Shown: positions 26,560-38,636, numbered from the stretch's first letter. The stretch is 64,000 nt of DNA from Zeus faber (GCA_960531495.1 OY482866.1:9684207-9748206), one strand, 5' to 3'. The notes: a model not told the origin generated them from the sequence alone. Translations and numbers: made by a program.

Positions 26560-27190
26560 CTTCTGTTCCAACTGTCATCAGTACTATATTTGAAAATCAA
26601 ATACAATATTATCTGAAAAGATAAATAATATATAATAATGGTAATATTGCAGACCAAATGCAGTTATACCTCTTTTCGATAAGATACGATTATATTTTCC
26701 ATTTTTTAGCCATATATATATAATATACACACACACACACACGGCAGCATATATCATATCATTTATAAAGGGTGATGCGCGATGCTTGACGCCACACTCG
26801 CTACAATACAGACTGGTCTTTAGTCTTTCAATGGGGAGTAACTATATTGGAAAGGTGATCGTTCGGGGAAACGAATTGCAAAATGGGAGGAGGAGGGGAG
26901 TTGCTTAATGAATAAAATAATGAACTTGTTTGTGGGGCCAGGACTTGAATGTTAAATAGACCAGGGCCTATTCGAGTGAAGACTCCGGTTGTGACGTTCA
27001 GTGGTTGATGCAAAATATCAAAACAATGCATTATGGCCCAAGTACCATACATCACACGGCACACATACAGAGTAGAACAAGGAACAGCAAAAGTACTGCA
27101 TCAATTCGACTCAAACGTTGAGTTACATGGTTTGATATATGTAAAAAGGTGTCTTATAAATAGAATAAAGCAATTGTTGCGAAGTGGTGT
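26560..27190. other. Spacer between H4-2 and H3-1
   Basis: AT-rich non-coding spacer with a short (CA)n at about 26,730. Homologous to 52,230-53,010 in unit B. Confidence 0.45.
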
Positions 27191-27206
27191 GGCTCTTAAA
27201 AGAGCC
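27191..27206 (-). terminator. Histone 3' stem-loop (H3-1)
   Basis: Minus strand GGCTCTTTTAAGAGCC, perfect. Confidence 0.95.
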
Positions 27207-27233
27207 GTTTGGGTTTAGATGTAGTGGGTGTGT

Positions 27234-27659
<426 letters not shown>

Positions 27660-27703
27660 TCAAGTGGTTTAGAAAAACTAGAATGAGCCACAGTCCTGGA
27701 GCC

Positions 27704-27775
27704 ACTTATATAGTCCCTGCTGCGCTGCTGCTGTGTGCTGATTGGTCCAGAGCTGGTTCGTGGTCACGTGGTTCT
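27704..27775 (-). promoter_or_regulatory. H3 promoter (TATA and CCAAT)
   Basis: On the minus strand, GGACCAATCAGCAC lies 25-30 bp upstream of ACTATATAAGTGG. The same layout is conserved at 53,530-53,575 in unit B. Confidence 0.75.
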
Positions 27776-27779
27776 TCGT

Positions 27780-28308
27780 GAGGCCCAAAGTAGACAATGC
27801 GCTGCACAAACGACCCAAAAATGGCGCCTCCCAACAATGGTTTAACACGAAGGAACCTGCACCGTTGTGATTATTGTTGAGATCAAACTCAAGGCGAAAT
27901 GAAGAAGAGCTGCACAGCATGAATACGCACGAGTCACAGGAATCAAAATGAATAAAAGCTTAATTTAAGAAACGACAATAATCCTTAAATTGACTTTTTA
28001 AATTAACTGGTGTTTGGTTTGATGTTGGAAAAAGTTTGACATTCAGGTTTGCATTGGTCAACCTGCTCATTTTATTCTTAGCAGTGAATAATAATTATAA
28101 TTATTAGAATTGTAAAGTATGTTCGATATGTGTATGAATATACACATAGTGTAAATTATTGTATTTATAGTATAATAATTTATGGCTGTCCTCTGAATCA
28201 TTGCTGTGCAAAGACTGAGTGTTATTAGTTATTATAGTAGTAGTAGTAGTTATTATTGAATATGGATGTTGATTATTGTTGTAGGTTGCTCTCTATGAGG
28301 GTGTGGGT
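27780..28308. other. H1 / H3 spacer
   Basis: Non-coding spacer, closely homologous to 53,600-54,130. Nothing else is recognised. Confidence 0.5.
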
Positions 28309-28324
28309 GGCTCTGAAAAGAGCC
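28309..28324 (-). terminator. Histone 3' stem-loop (H1)
   Basis: Minus strand GGCTCTTTTCAGAGCC, perfect. Confidence 0.95.
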
Positions 28325-28352
28325 TTTGAGGGTGGAACAGGATGGAGTGAAT

Positions 28353-28937
28353 TTATTTCTTCTTGGGAGCGGTCTTCTTGGCTGCTTTAGGCTTAGCAGC
28401 CTTCTTAACTGGAGCTTTCTTGGCAGCGGGTTTCTTGGCGACTTTCTTGGGGCTTTTAAGCGCCTTCTTAGCCGCCTTCTTGGGGCTCTTTGCAGGTGGT
28501 TTCTTGGCTTTCTTGGGTGACTTCTTTGCAGCTGGAGCCTTCTTAGCCGGACTCTTGCTGGACTTCTTGGCCGCAACGGGCTTCTTGGCCGCAGCGGGCT
28601 TCTTGGCTTTTGGAGTAGCGGCTTTCTTAACGGGCTTCTTGGTCTCCGTCTTGTTGATCTTGAAGGACCCAGACGCTCCGGTCCCCTTGACCTGGATCAG
28701 AGTCCCTCTGGTCACCAGGACCTTGACGGCCATCTTGACACGGGAGTTGTTCTTCTCCACATCGTATCCCCCGGCAGACAGAGCCTTCTTGACGGCGGCC
28801 AGAGAGACCCCGCTGCGCTCCTTGGAAGCGGACACTGCTTTGACGACCATCTCTCCCACACTGGGTCCTGTCTTCTTGGCTCGGGGAGCCTTCTTCTTGG
28901 GGGCTTTGACCGGAGCGGCTGGAGCAACTTCTGCCAT
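28353..28937 (-). CDS. Linker histone H1
   Basis: Encodes a 194-residue replication-dependent H1, which binds linker DNA at the nucleosome entry/exit. The start at 28,937 gives [20 protein letters not shown]. The winged-helix globular domain spans about residues 24-98 ([20 protein letters not shown] to [10 protein letters not shown]). The C-terminal half is lysine/alanine/proline-rich with several S-P-K-K type CDK/DNA-binding motifs ([28 protein letters not shown]) and ends KKTAPKKK. The H1 box AAACACAAAG lies upstream (29,091-29,100). This is the only intact H1 in the window; the unit B copy is truncated. Confidence 0.97.
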   Translation of the reverse strand: MAEVAPAAPVKAPKKKAPRAKKTGPSVGEMVVKAVSASKERSGVSLAAVKKALSAGGYDVEKNNSRVKMAVKVLVTRGTLIQVKGTGASGSFKINKTETKKPVKKAATPKAKKPAAAKKPVAAKKSSKSPAKKAPAAKKSPKKAKKPPAKSPKKAAKKALKSPKKVAKKPAAKKAPVKKAAKPKAAKKTAPKKK

Positions 28938-29090
28938 AGTTACTTCTCTTCTGGAGGATTAATAATGTTCTCTGTGGAGTCCGAGCAGATTGAGCCTGGA
29001 ATGAGGCGGGGGCTGTACTTAAACACATCATGAGAACCGCAAAGACTCAAGCCATGGAGTCGGTCGCGCTGCGGCAGAAACGTCTCCTCA

Positions 29091-29100
29091 CTTTGTGTTT
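29091..29100 (-). promoter_or_regulatory. H1 box
   Basis: Minus strand AAACACAAAG, the H1-specific promoter element, about 155 bp upstream of the H1 start. It falls within the segment deleted from unit B. Confidence 0.7.
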
Positions 29101-30540
29101 TCTCTGCTGACTTTTGGGGATAAAATACACGGATCCAGTGAATTCTGGGGCTGTACGTGTGAGGGACACAAAGACAACTTCTTACTGTTTCATAAAAATG
29201 TACATTTAATGTCGGGGATCGAAGCGTTGTTGTAACGGACGCTGAAAAGCTATGTTTTGCGCCTTGGCAATGTTGACTTCACATCTCCACTTGTTTGTAT
29301 TTAGCCTTTTAAAAAAATTTAAACTGAAAACTAGAACAAAATCAAATGTCGCCCATTTAGTAGAGATGTTGGACAAGGGACAGGAGGTAAAATGAGTCCT
29401 CCAGTCCGATGTGTGATCTATTAAACATACACTCTCTCCTCGCCTTTAAACACACATGCAGCGGCGGCGACGGAAGGTAACCTTCATTTCCTACATTTAT
29501 TACACTGAATTTTAAAATCAAATAGTGATGACGGTACAACTTTTATTCAAAACGAATGAGTGATGAAGAGGATCAGAAACATTGAGGGGTTTGTTGTCTA
29601 ATGTTAATATATCAGGTAATATTCATCACACCATTTAGGACACTGATTATTTGCTGAGACATTTAACCACGTCAAGTGTCTTTATCTGTTTAGCCTTCAG
29701 ATATGAGCTATTCTATCCATACTATATATTTTACCACTGCTAAATTAAAGAAATACAATCTTATTCGGAATGAACAGATAGGTATGAAATAGTTAAAGAT
29801 TTATGGAAGATTAGGGACTTATGAATCTCAAATGAAAACTCAAATAGGCCCTGGTCTGTTTAACAATATATGCCTGACGCCACAAACAAATGCATTATTC
29901 CCCCTCACCCTCCTACTATTTCCCAGTTCCATTTCAAGAACCGTTACTTTTCTAAGATAAATATTGTTATTTTCTTGATTTAAGTTTCAGGTAGTTACAC
30001 TTTTTCGCCACTAGATGGCTGAAAATGACCGTGGAGTTTATAATACATCTTAATGGTAAACGGTTCAGAAATGTAGTGAGTGACACAGCATGTAGGGTAT
30101 AATTACGGATTGAGTTAAATGAAAAGAATCTGTGGAATGATTCTGTATGTTTTATATCGTAAAGGTTTATCATACATTTGTATGGCTCATATAATAAAGT
30201 TATGTTTTAGTGAAATTGTAAAGAAATCAGAATCATAAAACTTAGTTGACCATGTGCCCTTATCTGATTTGTAAAAAATATCATACTGGAAAGTAATAAC
30301 TCAGTTCTGGAACATGGAAATGTTACTAAGGGCATTTTCAATTAATCAACTTCAATTGGAACAAAGGACACAGTGAAAATGCAATTGTATTGCTAGTTAT
30401 TTAAAAATAAAGCGGATAAAAAATAGAAAATTGTCGAGAGAATAGTAACTTATTGAAAAGAGGTACAACTGTATTTTGTCTGCAATATTATAATTATAAT
30501 ATATTATTCATTTTCAGATATTATGGCATTTCATTTTCAA
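29101..30540. other. Spacer between H1 and mini-H4
   Basis: AT-rich spacer. From 29,699 it is closely homologous to 54,449-55,310 in unit B; 29,101-29,698 has no unit B counterpart. No gene found. Confidence 0.5.
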
Positions 30541-30547
30541 ATCAAGT

Positions 30548-30627
30548 ACTGACGACCGTTGGAACAGAAGTCTCATCCTATTAACCCGCAAAATTGAATT
30601 TTCCAACGGAATGAAAACCATGTTTGT
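30548..30627 (+). promoter_or_regulatory. Distal H4 promoter remnant fused to mini-H4
   Basis: It retains the distal part of an H4 promoter (TTGGAACAGAAGTCTC, ATTAACCCGC, TTTTCCAACGGAATG and ACCATGTTTGTATG) but lacks the GGCCAGTGTGGCC repeat and the proximal region. Confidence 0.6.
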
Positions 30628-30735
30628 ATGACCGTTACTTATACAGAGTACACCAAAAGAAAGACCGTCACCACCATGGATGTGGTCTACGCTCTAAAGA
30701 GGCAGGGACGCACCCTGTCCGGCTTCGGCGGTTAA
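30628..30735 (+). pseudogene. Mini-H4: truncated H4 gene, 35-codon ORF
   Basis: A deletion joined the distal H4 promoter to the last third of an H4 coding sequence. By chance or selection the promoter's own ATG (30,628) is in frame, so a 35-residue peptide is open: it starts [16 protein letters not shown] and ends with RTLSGFGG and a TAA. It covers H4 residues about 70-102 (end of helix 2 region, helix 3 and the C-terminus). Against H4 it has H75Y, A76T, A83T and Y98S. The 3' stem-loop is damaged. It may be a plain pseudogene, but the reading frame is also open in the unit B copy. No evidence of expression. Confidence 0.7.
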
Positions 30736-30761
30736 ACTCTGCCACAACTCCGCTAAACAAA

Positions 30762-30777
30762 GGCCCTTTTCAGGAAC
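30762..30777 (+). terminator. Damaged histone stem-loop (mini-H4, unit A)
   Basis: GGCCCTTTTCAGGAAC: the 3' strand AGGAAC no longer pairs fully with GGCCCT. Confidence 0.65.
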
Positions 30778-31171
30778 CCCCCAGTAACAAAGCACCATCC
30801 GCGGTATGGCAATTAAATACATTTTACACACTGTCTCATAACGCCGTCTTGGCCACAATATATTTAATTTATTTCATGCAGTTATTGTCAGGACTGAACT
30901 ATTTTGTTTCCAAATTCCTGGGTTTTAGGAAACCTCAATTCAGTGTTCCTCCAGGGGCTCTGGTTTGATGACAATGCATTATCAAATAATTATTTCAACA
31001 CAAATATTTTGTATTATATAATTGATACATTTAATCATATGTGAGAAGATGGTGGCGTTTACCTGCATCTGTTTGATATAAAAACAGTTTACAAAAAAAA
31101 TAAGGGATATACAATGAACTCTCATTGTGCACAATTAATAAATGGAGAAGCCTTCACTTGACAGTGTGGGT
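30778..31171. other. Spacer between mini-H4 and H2B-3
   Basis: Non-coding, homologous to 55,530-56,000 in unit B, where a (TA)n/(CA)n tract is inserted. Confidence 0.5.
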
Positions 31172-31187
31172 GGTCCTGAAAAGAACC
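31172..31187 (-). terminator. Histone 3' stem-loop (H2B-3)
   Basis: Minus strand GGTTCTTTTCAGGACC: six pairs, one of them a U-G wobble. Confidence 0.9.
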
Positions 31188-31213
31188 TTTGTTTAAGAAG
31201 CGGAGCGCTCGGA

Positions 31214-31621
<408 letters not shown>

Positions 31622-31642
31622 TTACAACTGCTGGTGTTGCTT

Positions 31643-31745
31643 GATATATAGAAGCCTGATGCAAATGAAGCTTCGTGATTCCCTCAAAGTGATTGGGTTG
31701 AGTTTGCAAGTGAGACTGCGCATGCGTCAGTTGGTTTTGAAGCCT
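31643..31745 (-). promoter_or_regulatory. H2B promoter (TATA, octamer, CCAAT)
   Basis: It contains TATATA, the octamer ATGCAAAT in plus-strand orientation, CCAATCACTTTGAGG on the minus strand and the distal module CGCATGCGCAGT. Confidence 0.8.
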
Positions 31746-32267
31746 AAAACACAGAAACTGAGGTTTGAAAACGAATATCCGTAAATGTTCTTTTACCAGA
31801 TCATTAAAACGACTTATATTAAGATTAATGCACTACATGGTTATCATATGAGAGTAATTCGAACAACATGCTGTTTTTTAGTTGAAAATGAGAATGAGAA
31901 ACAAGATGGGATCATTATAAAAGTTAATTTAAACATGTTATACTACTTAACTGCACAAATGTTTAATCATAAGTCTTTTTCTTTTAAATTAATTTAAAAA
32001 AATTAAGATGTATCAAGTAAATGACAGGGAGCAGGTGCATTGCAATGTAAATATTGAACATTTAAATATATTTTTTTATTTCTTTATTGCTTTTAAAGCT
32101 TTCAGTAGAGTTAAGTGAATTACAGAACATTCCAAAGATAAAATCTCCAAACTCTGAGTAATGTCGCAACTCGTGCTGTGTCCTGATTGGTCCAGTGCTG
32201 GGCAGCTGGTGTGTTATTTGAAATGTCCGCCAAAAGTAACGGACACAAACACAAAGGCATCGAATAT

Positions 32268-32565
32268 TTCAAGATTCAATATTCAAGAGGTTTATTCGCC
32301 ACATACATATACATACTTTCATACATATATGCAGTGAAATGTAATACAACGCACCCGGTGATAACACACAATATGTCCGAGGAAAAATTTCTAATAGCCC
32401 AACTAACTGACTCCTAAAACGTAAAACAGTAAGTCGAATACTTATAGAATAAAATAAAAATATATAGAATAAAATATAATACAATAAAAATAAAATGAAA
32501 TAAAATGGAATAGAGGGAATATGCTTATGTATATGGAATAGGATATTATGTATATACAGATATGT
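32268..32565. repeat. Dispersed repeat R3, unit A-specific copy
   Basis: Landmarks are CAAGAGGTTTATTCGCCACA, AGTGAAATGTAATACAACGC, ACCCGGTGATAACACACAAT and GACTCCTAAAACGTAAAACA. It is nearly identical to 44,184-44,430 but absent at the homologous site in unit B (57,140-57,160 reads through), so it inserted after the duplication or was lost from B. Confidence 0.75.
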
Positions 32566-32711
32566 GCATTTTTAACACTGAATAAACATCTATAGAACCT
32601 ATGAATAGAAACATCGACATTATTATAATATTCAACCCAATGGTTGTGATTGGTGTCAGGGAACTTCAGTTATTGAGCTTCCAAGTTACCTGGATTATGC
32701 AGAGTTGATGT

Positions 32712-33045
32712 GGTAAATTCAAGAGGTTTAATTGTCACATACATCAGACATGTGGTGAAATGTCTTGGCAACGCACCCGGAGATTTTGCACAATTCTTAC
32801 TAAACCGAACATAATAACTAGCCTCATTACTGCATAGCCAAGTACCTAGTCCTAAAATGTAATGCATTTAGTGAACAGAACATATAAAACTAATATAAGA
32901 CTCAAATCATATAAAGTGGGGGTAGAAAAGAGAAATGAAGGCAAGTTACGTATATTGGATAGGCTACTGGTATATACAGATTTGTACAGTAAGGTGCATG
33001 TGAAAAATAGTGATTATAGAGATAAGTCATTTACACAGTACTGTA
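32712..33045. repeat. Dispersed repeat R3-related copy, shared by both units
   Basis: Starts TCAAGAGGTTTAATTGTCAC, then GTGAAATGTCTTGGCAACGC and ACCCGGAGATT. It is present in both units (partner 57,300-57,640), so it predates the duplication. Confidence 0.7.
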
Positions 33046-33103
33046 TATCTTAAACTGATAAATAGGTAGGTTCAAAAGATTTGCTCTTTACATAGAAGTG
33101 GGT

Positions 33104-33119
33104 GGCTCTTAAAAGAGCC
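33104..33119 (-). terminator. Histone 3' stem-loop (H2A-2)
   Basis: Minus strand GGCTCTTTTAAGAGCC, perfect. Confidence 0.95.
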
Positions 33120-33151
33120 TTTGGGTTGTTTTTAGAAGTGGCCCAGTAGAT

Positions 33152-33660
<509 letters not shown>

Positions 33661-33699
33661 AGTCCCAGAAGCGTAACGCAGCAAATCCAAAGCAGTAGT

Positions 33700-34904
33700 T
33701 TGTGTCTGCAATCAAGTGATTTGTTTTTTGTATTTTCTCACTGAAATTACATTATTTATCTCCATGTTGTGCTTTTTTATTCGTTGTTTATAGTATATAT
33801 AAATACACTTAGTTTCTCGGTAAATAATCAGTTTTAAACATTGCTAATTATTAATAATAATAATATGTATTTCAATTAATCTTTTAATTTTATTTTTTAA
33901 TTTCAGTTATTCTCTCCACCACAGTTGTGACTTGATGTTCACATTTTGAAAAAAAATATTCAAGTCCTGCGCTGAGCTTTCTCTCTCTATCTCTCTCTCT
34001 CGGAAGTGCCTCTTATAACGTAATAATGAGTAGTTTAATTTTATTCAAATTAGGGCCTCTATTAAACTTACATAATGAATATTTATTTTAGGAAAGTAAT
34101 CGTTCTTGAAAGGGAACTTCAAAATGGTATGGGGGTGCTGGGAATGAATGAATAGAATAAATAATTTGTTTGTGCAGCTTTCCCTCGGCCCAGACGACCC
34201 GTAGCGATCCTGTCTGGACCCGTTTCTCGGCTTCGAGGCAGACCAATCGGGGACAGGGGCTAAATTGAAACTGAGAGCTCCAGTCTCCACCTTCGCTTCC
34301 ACAGAAGACGGTTTTAGCATGAGTCATAAGAAGATAATTGCTTGGGGCGTCGTGAATTTGTGTTTCCTTATAAAACATGGACGGCGCTGTCGGAATGCTG
34401 TCTATATAAGAGCGTCCAAGATGTCACTGATCATTCATCCAGTCTGCATTTTACTTTTTGGCGTCGCTTTTCCAGACAGCGTTTCTCCTTTGTGCACAAG
34501 AACCGAGCGAGCGTTCCGCCAGGTTGATCGCCTGTCACACTTAGATGTAGTGTAGGTCTCCAATCCGGACGAGCGCACTGTGCACGTCCTCGGCATGGGC
34601 TGCAAAAGGGAATAACTAATTGAAGTCCGCACAGGGGGATGCTCCAAAATTAGTTTTGGATGCTTTTAGATCGAGTCTTTAACCTGCGTGCGTACGCGCA
34701 TACACACACATGAAGTTATGAAATGTTCGCTTGCTTGACGCGCAACGTCACTCCAGTCGGTAAACTCCATAGTTGGTCATGGACAATGAACACCTTGAGC
34801 CTCACTTTGAAACCCGGTGTGTCCTGTCCTACACCGAGGCCGTCGAGATCTCCAGGTCGGAACCGTCCGACGATCCGTTCAGCGGACCTGAACCTGAGTT
34901 GTCT
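33700..34904. other. Conserved non-histone block with two TATA-like boxes
   Basis: From about 34,090 the sequence is closely conserved with 58,600-59,395. It includes TTATAAAA (34,368) and TATATAAG (34,403), each at the same place in both units. A plus-strand frame following the second box encodes 44 residues with a hydrophobic start (MSLIIHPVCILLFGVAF), but a 1-bp difference changes the frame in unit B, so coding is doubtful. Confidence 0.5.
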
Positions 34905-37435
34905 TGGAGGGCCAAACCAACAATAACTTGAATTTAATTCTGCTAAATATAAATTTTCTCCCATTGTAAAAAGCAGTAAATTATTTATTTTGATTAGCTG
35001 CTACTGGTAATCAGAACAATAAGGATATTCTGTAAATTTGTATATAAATATATGAAACCGTGGTGTAGGTCAAATAGGAAAATACTCCTACAGAAGTAAT
35101 AAACAGTAAAAACAAAAACAATCATTACATCAGTGTTTCATTTTATTTTTAACATGTTAATCTTCACAAATACTGAAAAAGGTGTTTTGCAGTCTGTTAA
35201 AGATAAGCAATGGGTCAACTTGATACAAAAAGCAATACATGCTTTTAATGTTTTTCAGTTCATTTTACTTGTTCAGTAAAGTCCAGTCTCTCTTGGGATT
35301 GAACAAGTGCATTGAAATCTGGCTCAATGTCTGAGGTGGATAGGGGAAGGACAGTTGAGAGGTGATCATCAGTGATAGAGGATCTGTATCTGGATTTGTT
35401 GAACTTCATCACTGAGAATGTCTGTTCACATACATGGGTAGATCCAAAGAGGACTAGAAGCATGCATCCTCATGTGTGGAAAGTTCTCCTCTTTGAGGGA
35501 AGAGTAAAAATCAAGCAGTGAGACTGATCTAAAGTGCTCTGCCAGAAATGTGCCAGACTGCAGGTCAATGAGTTCCATCGGAACATCACTGGGTGCATAA
35601 TCCACACTGCAGGTGAAGGTGTGCATTTCACTCTCAACTGTTTTAAAGTCCTGAAATCACCTTGAAAACTCACCATGCAGTGCTTCTAACGTGGAAGAAT
35701 ACCAGTGGAGGTGATCAGATGATTGCGTGGCTTCCTTCAGTGTTGGCAAATGGGTGAAAATGTTGTACTCCATTTAGCTTGAGAGAAGCTGTAACATTCT
35801 CGTGAAAGCATTCACTGCGCTGTACCTTTCATGCAAAAAAAGGCCCTTGCATTGCAGTCTGACATTTATTTCATTCATTAGTGCAGTCACATCTACAGCA
35901 AAACAAAGGTCTGCCATCCAGTCAGCATCTGAAAACTGTGGGATGGCATTTCCTTTCTTTGCACAGAACTCGTACTTTGATGTTAGCCCTACCATGTAAC
36001 TACAGTATTAAAAACGTTTTGCCTCAGCCACACACATAACAAAACCCATATCTGTGTCTGGAGCAGTGCTTGTACAGAAAGCAGCTTATGAATATAAACA
36101 TAATTTCAGTCTGTAACCGTATTGCTCAAGAACAAACTGTGCTTTCAAACGCTAATACTCTACTACTAAGAATACTCTTCTCTCAGGTCCCAAACACTTT
36201 TCAGCACTTTGCCCAGGCTGAGCCACCTGATAGCTGTGTGGTTGCTTATGTCACCATGTTCAGTCTCATTTTCCTCCAAAAGTGCAACAAACTGTCTGTG
36301 ATTCAGTGCTCTTGCCCTGATGAAGTTAACCATTTTAGTTACAACATCAACAACATGGTTCATTTTTAACACTGACTTACACAACACTTCCTGATGTATA
36401 ATCCAATGCAAAAATGTCAATATCTGCTCAGGGTTCATTTCTGTCACTTTATTCTGCATTCTCTTCAAAAGTCCAACATTTTTCCCCTTCAGATTTCCAT
36501 CCATTGTCACACCTGCCAGCTTGTCCCATTTCAGTCCCAACTTGTCCAAACATGCATTTACCTCCGTGAACAAATCACTCCCAGTTGTTGTCCCTTTCAT
36601 TGACTGCATGGCTGCCAGCTCCTCTGTGATCATAAAGTCTGTCGTTATCCCATGTAAGAAGATGAGTACCTGGGCAGTGTCACATACATCGCGGCTCTCA
36701 TCCATAGCCAGGGAAAAAGTCAAAGTTTACCGCTATGTTCATCAGCTGAAGCTCCAGATTTCATCGGGAGAGGGTGACGTTCTCAAATGCTCCCTTTTTC
36801 TCCGGGCATATTAGTGCTGCAGAGTCCAACAAACACTCCTTAATAAACTCTCCGTCAGAAAACGGTTTACTTTTTCTAGCAAATTTGTGGGATATGACAT
36901 AACTTTTCTTGACAGCTGCATCTCTGGATGTGCAAAGTTTAGTAAAAATTCCTTGTTGGTTTTTCTTTCCCTTGCGTGCTCTTGATCAGACAAGTTCTTG
37001 TATTTCTCCTCGTGTTTGGTCACGTAGTGGCGATTCAAATTGTATTCGACGAAAACAGTGACCTGTGTACCACAAACTAAGCACACGGCTTTCCCTTTGA
37101 CTTCTGTAAATACATTTCTAGCAGTCCATGTCTTGTTCAAAACATAGCATTCAGTATCACTTTTTCTTTTTTTGGCGTGAGCTGACATTTTAAGTGCTAG
37201 CTGGTATCACTTGTAGCTGTTTACCGACACATGCGCGCTCATACATTATAAAATAAAAACAAAAAAAAACAGCACTCTTTTCAAAACAAAAGCAACATAG
37301 TTTTATTGCTTGCACAGAATAAATACTTTTTCATTCATGTCCTAATTAAAGATTGACATCACGCGGGCTGGACAGGGACACCGAACGGGCTGGATTTGGC
37401 CCGCGGGCCGTAAAATGCCCAGGTCTGCTGTAGAC
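34905..37435 (-). mobile_element. hAT transposon, left end deleted (unit A)
   Basis: The right end at 37,427 (GCCCAGGTCTG) is followed by CTGTAGAC, the 8-bp target duplication found on both sides of the unit B copy. The left end with its CAGGGGTGGG terminus is missing: the sequence passes from host DNA (GTTCAGCGGACCTGAACCTG) into the element at TGGAGGGCCAAACC. About 470 bp present in B are absent here. Confidence 0.85.
35263..37188 (-). pseudogene. hAT transposase relic (BED finger to hATC), unit A
   Basis: From the start at 37,188 the order is: a BED-like zinc finger (CLVCGTQVTVFVEYNLNRH and YVTKH, the C2H2 pattern), a core region LAMDESRDVCDTAQVLIFLH, DKLAGVTMDG, TAIRWLSLGKVLKSVWDLRE (36,723-36,166), DADWMADLCFAVDVTALMNE, and the C-terminal dimerisation domain FGSTHVCEQTFSVMKFNKSR with SSITDDHLSTVL (35,463). 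The pieces lie in several frames with stops, so no full protein can be made. It resembles the family behind fish GTF2IRD2-like and ZBED-like genes (recalled). Confidence 0.8.
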
Positions 37436-37703
37436 AAAGTGCTCGAAACTCGAAAAACCGTAACTTGTGCCGTGTTTTACAATACGCTGGAAACTATAAT
37501 CACTCAAAGAACACATTTTCGCACCGCAGAAAGTTAAAAGACACGTTGGAGGAACCAACAATTTATTTTGTGTCCATATTGCACCATCCAAGAACAATCA
37601 TAACACTTTAAACACCGTTCTTCAGGGATATTTAAACTGAACGCCAGAAGAGCAACAGACGCAAGTCCACTGTGTTTGTAACTTTTGGAACTTGTTCTGC
37701 GGT
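37428..37703. other. Flank between hAT element and candidate exon
   Basis: Non-coding sequence homologous to 61,742-61,928 and beyond. Nothing recognised. Confidence 0.4.
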
Positions 37704-37940
37704 TCACAGAACCCAGAACACTGTAATACGTACCAAAATAACTAAACTGGACCCTGTGTATTGCCGCCTGCATCTATCAATATCATTATTATCATTATTA
37801 TTATTTGCATCGTCGTCATCATCGTACTCATTTCCACTAATAAATGCAATGCTGGTGGTGCCAAACAAAGCCTCCCCGCAGGCCTCCACGACCTCCTGGA
37901 TGAACTCTTCGTCATAAACAACCCTCCGCTTTAGTCTTCT
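37704..37940 (-). other. Candidate coding exon E2 (terminal), unit A
   Basis: Minus-strand open frame of 78 codons after a splice-acceptor-like TTCATTTCAG at 37,950-37,941. It reads RRLKRRVVYDEEFIQEVVEA, then CGEALFGTTSIAFISG, then an acidic run and asparagines from a (GAT/AAT)n tract. The first 36 codons are well conserved in unit B and have codon-like GC content. A 50-nt open stretch (38,637-38,686) could splice to it in phase. I do not recognise the protein. Confidence 0.35.
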
Positions 37941-37967
37941 CTGAAATGAAATATAGAAATAGAAGAA

Positions 37968-38455
37968 GGGGAGAAGAAAAATCTTTAATCGTCACGCAAC
38001 ACACCACACTACAACACATGCACACACACACACACACAGACGCACACACTTTGGATGGTGGCCGGTGAAATGAGGCCTCTGCATTTGGCACATCCTGGCT
38101 TGTCCTTCCTCCGGGGGGGCAGCCAGGAGCAGTGGGCAGCATTCGTCGACGCGCCCAGGAACCTGGTGACGAGTGTCCATCGCTGGTCAGACGATGATGT
38201 GTGCATGTTTTTGGTGGGGGTCCTTACTGATGGTAGGTGGATGGTAGCTCAGGAGGTAGAGCTGGTCTTCTAGTAATTTAAATGTTGCTGGTTCAATCCC
38301 AGGCTCCTCCTGCTAGCATGCTGTCGTGTCCTTGAGCAAGACACTTAACCCCTAATTGCTCCTGATGGCTGCATCCATCGGTGCAATAATTGTAAGTCGC
38401 TTTGGATAAAAGTGTCTGCTAAATGAATTGTAATTAAAAAAGGTGGAGGAAATCT
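37968..38455 (-). repeat. Dispersed repeat R2, interrupted by SINE; unit A only
   Basis: This is the reverse-orientation relative of 14,196-14,485, from ATCTTTAATCG through a (CA)n and the GATGGTGGCCGGTGAAATG region to ACTGATGGTAGGTGG, continuing after the SINE as GGAGGAAATCT. Unit B has no trace of it at 62,265. Confidence 0.75.
38235..38447 (+). mobile_element. tRNA-headed SINE with 7-bp target duplication
   Basis: The SINE spans 38,242-38,440 and is flanked by AGGTGGA on both sides. Its head contains pol III box A-like TAGCTCAGGAGGTAGAGC and box B-like GGTTCAATCCC. The body has TGTCCTTGAGCAAGACACTT. The tail GTCGCTTTGGATAAAAGTG, TCTGCTAAATGA is shared with the L2-type LINE at 16,880. It sits inside repeat R2. 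Confidence 0.88.
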
Positions 38456-38636
38456 GAGTGTCTATAAGCAGTGAGATACCGTATGTTTAAGTTATAGCGT
38501 TGAGTAGTGCCTGCAGGTGCAGGGGGCCGCCTCCACAGCAACAGAGACACCATCATTAAAAGAAAGAACAAAAAAGGCACAGTTGAATGAGCGGAGACTT
38601 AGGGATGAAATATGAAAGTACTCTGTACTCTGTGAC

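Larger units (their letters stand above)
31750..33103. other. Spacer between H2B-3 and H2A-2
   Basis: Non-coding spacer with two members of one dispersed repeat (listed separately). No gene. Confidence 0.45.

Noticed and set aside
34265-34555. Small secreted peptide gene (MSLIIHPVCILLFGVAF start)
   Set aside because: A 1-bp indel in unit B changes the frame within the putative mature region, so the reading is not conserved; kept only as a note in the TATA block finding.
38250-38310. A tRNA gene (box A and box B present)
   Set aside because: The sequence does not fold as a full cloverleaf, it continues into a SINE body and tail, and it has target-site duplications.
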